DNA from: Guyanagaster necrorhizus
Lineage: Eukaryota; Basidiomycota; Agaricomycetes; Agaricales; Physalacriaceae
Direction of reading: 5' to 3'
DNA: 64,000 nt
NCBI RefSeq assembly: GCF_019112545.1
Contig: NW_025064885.1
Span: 1,277,180 to 1,341,179, forward strand
Position numbers and translations under genes: made by a program. Shown here piece by piece: positions 56,663-64,000 of the stretch. Position 1 is the first letter of the stretch. The number at the start of each line of letters is the position of its first letter. The notes beneath the pieces are model-generated. The model was given only the letters and a program-made list of their open reading frames with translations. It was not told the DNA's origin and ran no database searches.

Positions 56663-58879
56663 TCAGCTCCAGCACTCCTCCATGAGTTTGCCTTCTAGCT
56701 CCATTTTCTTCATGTATTCCCGTGCCTCCTCAGTGCTTAGACTTCCATGCTGGACTGCAGAATGCCGAAGGGCATCCTTCACCGCGGCAGGCATTTTATT
56801 TGATGATCTAAAGAAAGGGCCCAATGAATTGAGAAGCAGAGGAGGAAGTAGATAAATCATCATACCCTGAAATATACACCCATGCACCCTGTGATATTAA
56901 TTTCCAGATCCTTTCTCCATCTGCCTGTATGAGGTCTTGAACATAAGTTCTTTTTATCCCCTTAGGACCATCCCGCGAACAAGCAACGCGATACATCAGT
57001 TTCTTTTCTTTGGCATATGCATTCCACTCTTGGCCGTAGTGCTCATCCTTTAAGGCAGACCGGCAGCCGAAATATAATGTATTACCTGATAAAATGGTTG
57101 TAGCAAGCTGATGGGAAAGACTTGTACAACTTACGGATTGTGTCAGTAGAGAGACGTTCTTCGATTAAGGATCGCATAGGTGCGACACCAGTACCTGGAC
57201 CTATGCATATGATATGTGTATTTTGGTCTGGGAGGTTGATAAATCCGCGGCGCAGGCCAATGGTCAATTTATGGCCTAGGCGATGGTGAAACACGATTCA
57301 ACAGAAGCCCAACGTTCACATACCTGGTTGCAGGGTGGAAAGGTATGAGGTGCATATTCCTCGGCGAGGTACTTTTAAGCGGGTGCGAAACTTAACGATG
57401 GCGATACAAAGTTGTATCTCACAAGGATGCATCTAAGCGGAAGTTGTGGGCCGACCTTGTTAGGCAGACATCTGAAGTTACCTTGACCGAACTGGCGATC
57501 GAGAACTCTCGAGGTCTAAGTGGTGGGAATATGTCGAATATGTATGGTAGGGGTATCTTGGACCCACGAAATTCAATAAGTACTTCTTGGATTGTGCGCC
57601 TGACGCGTTGGCAATAATCGTATAACTCGTCCTGCCAGTGAGTTCAGCACCGGCCAGTGGATATTAAAGGAAATGCTGACAGCAGTATCAATCGAAAGGA
57701 ATTCGTCCAGCTTCTCCGACTCTTGTTCGTCCGTATTGAAATATCGGAGGTACTGGAAGAAGGTTCGGCGAGGGACGGCTTTGAAGTCAAGATACCGTGT
57801 GAAGATGGTTCGAAGGCTTGCACGACGCGGAATATGGTGAGGCATGGTCTGATCTGATACTGCATTCAGATTCACGTAGAAACAAGTGAATGAGGCTCAC
57901 CCTTTTCGACGTGTTCTAAAGTGTAGACTTCATCAGCGATATTTCCCCAACCCATGGATGACAGAAACTCTTCGACATCATCACATGGCTGTAAAGGATG
58001 GATAACTGCAACATCCCCAGGATTGTACCTAATCCGACGTGAAATTTGACATACGACGACGGAAGGAGTACATACTGTACATCTTCCTCAAACGAGAACT
58101 GGAAATGGCGAACATCCTGGTGCCAATCTTCTGCCGTTATACGCTTGTTGCACTTGAGCGTAGCGCGATGGTAGGCTGTATCCTGTGCTAATGGATCTGG
58201 AGACTCTTCTTCGCTGGACTTTGTCATAGCCATTCTCGGAGGAGGGACGGTATCCCAAGGTAGTCTGCTTGTTCCCTCGGCAGAGAGAAACAGTTGTGCC
58301 AGAACATCCAGCAAGCCTTCTATCCATGATACCAGAGCGCCATCCGTGCTACCTTCCTGGTTTCAATCTTTCATACAATATGTCAACAAAGGTGACGCAC
58401 CCAAGCACATGTTGATCGTCGCCTTCACCTCTTTCATATATCTCGGTTGCCCCAAGGCCCTTCATTCTGCGGGAAAGTTTCTTCGCTGGCCAGCAAAAGC
58501 GTTCATACGCAGAATCCCCGAGGCCAAAGACAGCGAAATGTATGTCTTCGAATAAATCTGCGGGGAGGTCCGAGCGCAGGAGCATATTCCATAGCGAGGT
58601 CATCGACCGCGGTTCGACGCCAGATCCAGTGGTTGCTATCACAAAAATGACAAGGCTTTCAGTTATAAGGTCATCCTGATAGATTTTCAGCATGAAAAAG
58701 TATTTGGGAAATAGAAAACGCACAGGAAGATAAGTCTCCACGTCCTGTACGCGACATCGGACATGAATGCGTCTGCAATGGCGGGCAATGTTGTCTGCTG
58801 TCTCCTGGGCATTTCCCGACTCCGTAGCGTAGAGGATCAAGGGCTTTGCTGCGTCAGACTCGCCCATCCGGGATGACAT
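56663..58879 (-). CDS. TAH18: NADPH-dependent diflavin oxidoreductase Tah18
   Basis: Electron donor to Dre2 in cytosolic Fe-S protein biogenesis. Several introns. FMN-binding flavodoxin domain: ILYATESGNAQETADNIAR, IFVIATTGSGVEPRSM (normally TTGQG; here the Q is S), FAVFGLGDSAYERFCWPAKKL. A linker starts VSWIEGLLDVLAQLF. The FAD domain holds YNPGDVAVIHPLQP, FDIFPPLRPREFSIASS and the LCIAIVKFRT strand. NADPH domain: IICIGPGTGVAPMRSLIEER, LYFGCRSALKDEHYGQEW, and the C-terminal ISGSSNKMPAAVKDAL ending MEECWS. Total near 620 residues. Start at 58879 (MSSRMGESDAAKP); the ATG at 58867 is equally possible. Divergent from SNF7, 198 bp apart. Confidence 0.93.
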
Positions 58880-59077
58880 AGCCTGGGATTCGAGTCCTTA
58901 CGGAGCAGCATACGACGTCGTCGGGTAGGAATCACTGGTCACGTCCTGTGACATCGTAACTGCCTTATCGAGGAGCATCTTGTACACTCTACTCACCAAG
59001 AGGACGTGGCTTCAGGACATATATACCTCTCGCTCGTCCTTTCTCTTGCACTTTAATTCACCTTCAACATAGCATCA

Positions 59078-59954
59078 ATGATGGCCAGCTTTATGAGCTA
59101 CTTTGGCACCCGACGGGACCCTAAGCAGTCGGCGAGGGATGCTATAGTTACACTACGGCAACAGCTGCAGATGATAGAGAAGAAGGAGGAGTACTTGCAG
59201 AAGAAGATTGATGAGGATCTGAAGAAGGCCAGAGCGAACGCTGTTTCCAACAAGCCAGGTGCGCCGCCCAAGCTCTCTGTCACCCAGCCAGAATTCATTG
59301 ACTCAGCTTACTCAAAGTGGCTACACAGGCTCTGAAACGAAAGAAGGCGAATGAGGTCGAGTTGGATCGCCTTGCTGGAACACGACTGCAGCTCGAAATG
59401 CAAGTTAATACTCTCGAGTCGGCGAATTTGAATGCGGAGACGATGGCGGCTATGAAGAAGGCGGCTGATGCGTTGAAAGTCATTCATGGAAACATGTACG
59501 TTGCCTCGTGTTCCAACGGATCCTATGCTTATCATTTCATTAGGAACGTGGACAAGGTCGATGCGACAATGGCGGCTGTGAATGAACAGAGAGCGGTGGC
59601 TGACGAGATTGCTGATATCATATCAAATCCCGCGTACATAAACGCGGACTTGGATGAGGTACGTCATCTGCCTTCTTATTGTTATACTGGCTAATGATCC
59701 TTGTGTTTCCAGGACGCTCTCAAAGCAGAATTGGATGAGCTGGAGCAAGACGAGCTGAATGAACGATTAATGGGCGCTGATCACGTACCGGTGCATAAAC
59801 CGGAATCAGTAACTGCACGGAAAGATGGTACACGCCTTCTGTTCTTTGTCTTTCCATTCGCTCACTGATGGCGCCTTCTTTACTAGCACCGGTTGCTGTC
59901 GAGGATGATGAAGAAGCTCAGCTCAGACAACTACAAGCAGAACTTGCAATGTAG
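59078..59954 (+). CDS. SNF7: ESCRT-III subunit Snf7 (Vps32)
   Basis: Main polymer-forming ESCRT-III protein for multivesicular bodies and membrane repair. Five exons. Start MMASFMSYFGTRRDPKQSARDAIVTLR; a basic, helical core follows: QLQMIEKKEEYLQKKIDEDLKKA, spliced to VATQALKRKKANEVELDRLAGTRLQLEMQVNTLESANLNAETM, AAMKKAADALKVIHGNM, NVDKVDATMAAVNEQRAVADEIADII. The acidic C-terminal half DALKAELDELEQDELNERL ends with a MIM-like helix EEAQLRQLQAELAM. About 220 residues. Confidence 0.94.
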
Positions 59955-60270
59955 CTCCTTAAACCCTTCTGTCATATCGTCATCTCCACTTGTTCTATTA
60001 CTTATATCACGAGTCTTGTAGTTTTTTGTTGATTTCTGTTCCAATATTACACACACCATTGTATATTCGAAGAAACGATATTGAGGAAGCGAATTTCGGA
60101 CAAGGTGAAGCGGATACATTTTGATGTACAGGATTTACATAAGTTATGGACGTTGCTGTCTTTGCTGTTGGTATCGACAATGAAGATGCCCGAACACGCT
60201 ATAATTGAAATGCGAAGGAAGAAGAGTAGCACCCAGATAATAATTCTACAGAGTTAATATGATTAAAGCA
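59955..60270. other. Convergent intergenic, 316 bp
   Basis: No gene seen; 3' flanks of SNF7 and NEM1. Confidence 0.5.
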
Positions 60271-61752
60271 TCATGAGGAACCTCCTACACAACGGAGGCC
60301 TAGCACACGACGAACGTCCGATGTAAATCGTAGAGAGTCAAGAACAGGAAGGAGGTCAAGTAAGGCCTCATCTGAAGGATCGTGAGTCCACCCTTCTATC
60401 GGTATTCCATTAGCTGCGAGAGGGTGCGCGAGAGTCAGATCGTGAAATGAATGGATAGACGCCGACGGACCTTCATTGACACGGTAACTTATAGGTGAGT
60501 TGTCGACGAGGCAGACCCGTGCAAGGTCACCCTCGACAACTGAAAGGTCCTTCGTATAGGAACCATTAGGCAGCTGAGTACATGACTGATTGTGGCACAG
60601 ATGTCAGGGCAACCGGATAGCAAAAAGACGCGAAAAGGAACGCACGTCTCTAAATAAGCGATTTGAAAGTATCCCCCGGCCAGCATCTAGCCAGTCGATG
60701 ACAGGATCCGCGTACTCTTGCATTGATGCAGTAAATATGACGAGCGTGTACCATCCCGAGACCTGTAATGCATAATAACGGCATGTCGAGCACAAGAAAC
60801 GAAGGCTGCGTACCGTGCGCAAAAAGAAATCTACAAATGGCCTCTTGTACACATGATAGAGGGTACTGCGGCCACCCATAACGACCTCCACCACATGCCC
60901 AGAGCTCTTATTCCGCCTGGTAAAGGTGCTCAGGCCGAAAAACCCGGAGCCACTGGACGAAGAAGGCATAGGGCGTGATGTTGAGTGAATCAGAGTTTCA
61001 TCGAGATCAAGAACGAGAGTTTTTGGGAGATGGAATGGGGTCTTTCGGGTGGTAAGGCTGGGTGTTGATGAGCGTGAATGAGTGGCCGAAGGGATCTCTG
61101 GCGGTTGGGGGGTAGATGTCGGCGAAGACGAAGACTTGGCATCGAGGAGAAGGGTCGAATGGATGTATGAATGATTGACGGACGGAAAGAGAGAAGATTG
61201 AAGGAGAGGTGGCGCTGGCTTAGCTGGCAGGAGATCCAGACGAGGAGAAGTATCATCGGTGTCTTCATCTGTGCTGTCCTTCTCCGGCGACGCGGCGACG
61301 ACCTGAATGGACATCATCGGCTGGCCGTGGAGCGCGCGTGATTCAATCCACGACGTCCAGACGGTCTGGAGGGCATCCCAGGCGAGGAGGAGGACCCGAA
61401 CGAAGAATGTGCGGTTGAACAGTGTGTGGAAGGTCTGCTTTGGTACGACCTGCATCTCTATAGAGACAGTGGCGGATGAATCTGGGTGAGGACGGGCAGC
61501 TCGGTTGGGAAAGGATATGAAACGAGACGGATACGAACGTTTCGTTGGGGCTGGGGCAGGGTTTGGCTGGGGGGAAAAGAGGAACGACTTTGTAGACCAA
61601 GGCTTCACATGCGGCAGCGGCGACTCCGTAGCGGACGAATGGCATCGTCTGTCGGGGTGTAAGGACTGATGCTCGGACGTCGGTGTCGACGGCGGCGTCC
61701 TGACGGAGGCAAGGACGTCAAACTGGCGCGACAGGTAGGCCAGAGAATTCAT
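60271..61752 (-). CDS. NEM1: Nem1-type phosphatase, HAD/NIF domain
   Basis: Catalytic subunit of Nem1-Spo7, which dephosphorylates lipin (Pah1) at the nuclear envelope/ER. Start [17 protein letters not shown] at 61752; the longer frame upstream has no ATG. The N-terminal region is Ser/Pro-rich, with a hydrophobic segment [20 protein letters not shown] that may anchor it. The catalytic DxDxT signature is [16 protein letters not shown]. Next come [13 protein letters not shown] and, after an intron, [48 protein letters not shown] sequence and [16 protein letters not shown] blocks follow (exon near 60430-60560). It ends GLRCVGGSS. Confidence 0.9.
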
Positions 61753-63024
61753 CCTGTCGACGCCGTCAACAAGGAGTAATACTTGGCGAATAATGGGAAT
61801 AAGATGGAATACTGGGATATCCGTCTGTATCTTGGGATGGACCAAGGACGGAACCAGTTTGTGATATGGAGGATGGTGGGTCACAGCTTGCGATTTCAAT
61901 CACGCGCCGCGACAAGTTTGCAGTTGATTGGCAATTTCTCTGAATTGCGCTTTCTTTCTTTCTTTCTTCCTTCTTGCTTTCATTTTTTTGTCTTTTATAT
62001 ATGATACACGACTCCAGATTGTAAAAACACTCCCTGTCCATGTCACGAACTGCACTTGTTTGGCGAAAGGACACATTTGTGCGTGGAACGTTCGTCCGAG
62101 CCGGTCTGGCGTGCGGATCTAACGTATTTCTTCTGATGATTCCACTTTTCCCGGGGCCCAACTTTCCTGGTACCGTGGTCTTATCTTCATGTCTGCGGAA
62201 TGGTCAGCAGGACAACTCGTAGTCGTTGCCGGACACTTACCCGACAGGATCGTTCATTTCCCTGCCGCTGAGGACATGGACAGCGGAAGCTTCTTTGATT
62301 GTGGACGGCTCTTCGTTGCGACTCTCTGGGGAGGTAGCACCATGACTGCTCTGACTTCCTTTCATCTTTCGTGCCGTGCTTCGTTCCCCTCGCCAGGCGT
62401 TGTATGCAGTCTGGGTAAGGCATATCCATTTTAATTAGAATCGCGTCAATATTTTAAATCCCTACGCACGTATGCAACGACCATCGCTCCAGCGCAAGTA
62501 ATGACACCAGTCGAAACGGGCCGTCCTTTGATCCCTTCAACATGGGGCAGATGGATCATATGCATCCGCCGTGATGATTGGACAGTAAGAACTCGAGTCA
62601 TTTTCAGGTTTTTGATAGCTGTAGTGTAGGTAGCGGTATGCATGAGTGCCCCACCTCTTTACCCCACCTTTATGTGCTGCACCGAATGATTCGAGATTCT
62701 CCACTCGTTGCCTAGAGGGACCCGGGCCTCTATAGAAAAAGGTCATACCATTCGCAAAGTCCCCCTTATCTCTCTTCTTACGTTTCCATCACAGGTTACG
62801 CAGGACAACCTACAACTCTTCCATTCATCAAGCTCAGGCCTCCAGACAACTCGAGCAACGTTTCTGAAAAGAGGGTCTTTCTTCCGTGCTTCTCCGACTA
62901 CTTTCGGATCTAGCCGCTTCCTTGTTGCCATGTGCCATGACCACGTTGAAGACCTAGATGCCCCTTCCGGACCATGCGCCAGCACTGCCCTCATTCACCT
63001 ACATTCAGCCTATATATGTATACA
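61753..63024. other. Long gap with one possible unresolved small gene
   Basis: No convincing gene over 1.27 kb. A T/C repeat (TTTCT units, about 61951-61978) lies upstream of NEM1. On the minus strand between about 62994 and 62446, three frames read like coding exons: MATRKRLDPKVVGEARKKD (start 62931), SRQRVENLESFGAAHKGG (near 62700), and HVEGIKGRPVSTGVITCAGAM, with one hydrophobic stretch. I could not join them with consistent splice phases, so no CDS is called. Confidence 0.35.
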
Positions 63025-64000
63025 TCAGATCAAGTACCTAAAACCAGCAGCACCCACTCCCTTCTCCATTTTCTTGTTGAGTGCAATCAGGTGCTGTCTG
63101 AATATCCAGTTCATGATAATCGTGAAAGCGAACACCGCTATGCATATATAATCCGAGTTGTTGTATGTGGGGCCCCACATCGTCGGCCATACGTAACTGC
63201 AAAGTAAACGATTAATGAGTCTCTAGAATAATCCAATAATTCCTTACGATCCAGCAACATTGCCTAGCTGCGAAAATGCGTTTGTCAGAGCGAGTGCGAC
63301 CGCACGCTTTGAGGGAGGTCTTGGGAAGCAATTGCTGATCCAGGCGTACATTACGACGAAACCTGCGTAGCTCTGAGCCATTAAGAATCTGCCCAGACTT
63401 CGTGAGCAGCGTTTTTTTTTACCAGAGTCATGTATTAGTCATAACTCACAGAGAAACGTATCGTGCGGCCGTATTCATGGTGGAGACAGCGAGGATGAAT
63501 CCGACGATACCAAATACAAATGGAACGATAATGTGATAAAATCTCTCTTTCGTCTTGTCCGAATGGCTGATGTACTGCTCATGAGAAGATGCACCCATTT
63601 AACGAGTGAAACATCTACTAACCGAGATATAATAAATGATAATATAGTCGTAAAAACGAACGGAGGAGCGCACAGGAGTAGAGTCACTGTACGATTGAAT
63701 CCCATAGTAGCACTATCAACTAAGCTTTAGTCAGCATACATAGCGATTACAACTTCACGAGCCTTAGCGTAGGGAAATACTGGTTGAAAGAAAGCCCTAC
63801 AACTTGAGCTGTCAACGCCAGGGACATCCACCAAATCTTCCAATCCTTGAGTGCAAGCCAAAGTCCGTTCATAGGACTTCCGTCTTCTGTTTCATTTTGA
63901 TCACCAACACCGACATCCTCTTCCATCCTCTGGATTGCAAGTTGACGCTCCAGAGGCGATAGCCACTTAGTCGTGGCCGGAAAATCGGGTAGGATAAATA
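63025..64000 (-). CDS. MFS transporter, Dal5-type, 3' part (partial)
   Basis: C-terminal half of a second anion:cation symporter; the 5' part lies beyond the window edge at 64000. From the edge: LPDFPATTKWLSPLERQLAIQRMEED, the central loop with VGVGDQNETEDGSP, LKDWKIWWMSLALTAQVVGLSFNQYFP, NRTVTLLLCAPPFVFTTI, SDKTKERFYHIIVPFVFGIVGFILAV, a helix pair with SYAGFVVMYAWISNCFPRPPSKRAVALALTNAFSQLGN, YVWPTMWGPTYNNS, and the end NWIFRQHLIALNKKMEKGVG...FRYLI. The order and motifs match the family of the gene at 5.1-7.5 kb, but they are diverged and not a recent copy. Confidence 0.85.

Noticed and set aside
61951..61978. T/C microsatellite as a regulatory element
   Set aside because: Simple pyrimidine runs are common in fungal promoters and nothing sets this one apart.
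1..64000. tRNA genes, transposons, biosynthetic cluster
   Set aside because: I looked for tRNA B-box-like sequence, reverse transcriptase or transposase motifs, terminal repeats and clustered tailoring enzymes. None was found; matches to GGTTCGA lie inside coding exons.

Overview
The window is nuclear DNA of a filamentous basidiomycete, most likely an Agaricomycete. About 40 genes lie on both strands with little space between them. Nearly all are split by 45-70 base GT...AG introns. The protein set is typical of a mushroom-type fungus: a Delta-9 desaturase fused to cytochrome b5, large disordered regulators, a SLIP-GC-like GTPase relic, and no operons or prokaryotic signals. I see no tRNA, rRNA, transposon or CRISPR. 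Gene models were built by hand: I joined reading frames at GT...AG sites so that conserved family blocks stay in frame, so exon borders are predictions.

Layout. 0-5 kb: APRT, ribosomal protein eS1, ATG10, acetoacetyl-CoA thiolase (ERG10). 5-9.5 kb: a Dal5-type MFS permease and the OLE1-type desaturase. 9.5-18 kb: a large disordered protein, a broken SLIP-GC-like GTPase gene that has lost its G domain, a DUF1640 mitochondrial coiled-coil protein, and the divergent pair PYM/CSN3. 18-25 kb: an ABCG half-transporter and a large protein with two RING-type zinc sites. 25-34 kb: VPS26, GPN3, a His/Tyr-rich orphan, a glutathione transferase, and a run of three mitochondrial genes (COA5, IBA57, PPT2), then a p24 cargo receptor. 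34-44 kb: ELP2, an eIF4A-like protein whose helicase motifs are all degenerate, an RRM protein, FMC1 and SUA5. 44-54 kb: an HMG-box factor, a DUF302 protein, DBP8, a BTB protein, MOB1 and an Hsp31/DJ-1 protein. 54-64 kb: a U1A/U2B''-like protein, a ceramide synthase, TAH18, SNF7, NEM1 and the 3' end of a second Dal5-type permease.

Most genes are single-copy housekeeping functions (translation, RNA processing, trafficking, lipid and mitochondrial assembly) and not a biosynthetic cluster. Least ordinary points: (1) the SLIP-GC-like relic with its G domain cleanly missing plus several frameshifts; (2) the eIF4A-derived pseudohelicase with a roughly 450-residue disordered front; (3) a CACGTG box 27-32 bases upstream of four different start codons, one inside the 39 bp that separate the COA5 and IBA57 start codons; (4) a likely GC-AG intron in the ABC transporter; (5) a thiolase gene laid out to give mitochondrial and cytosolic forms.
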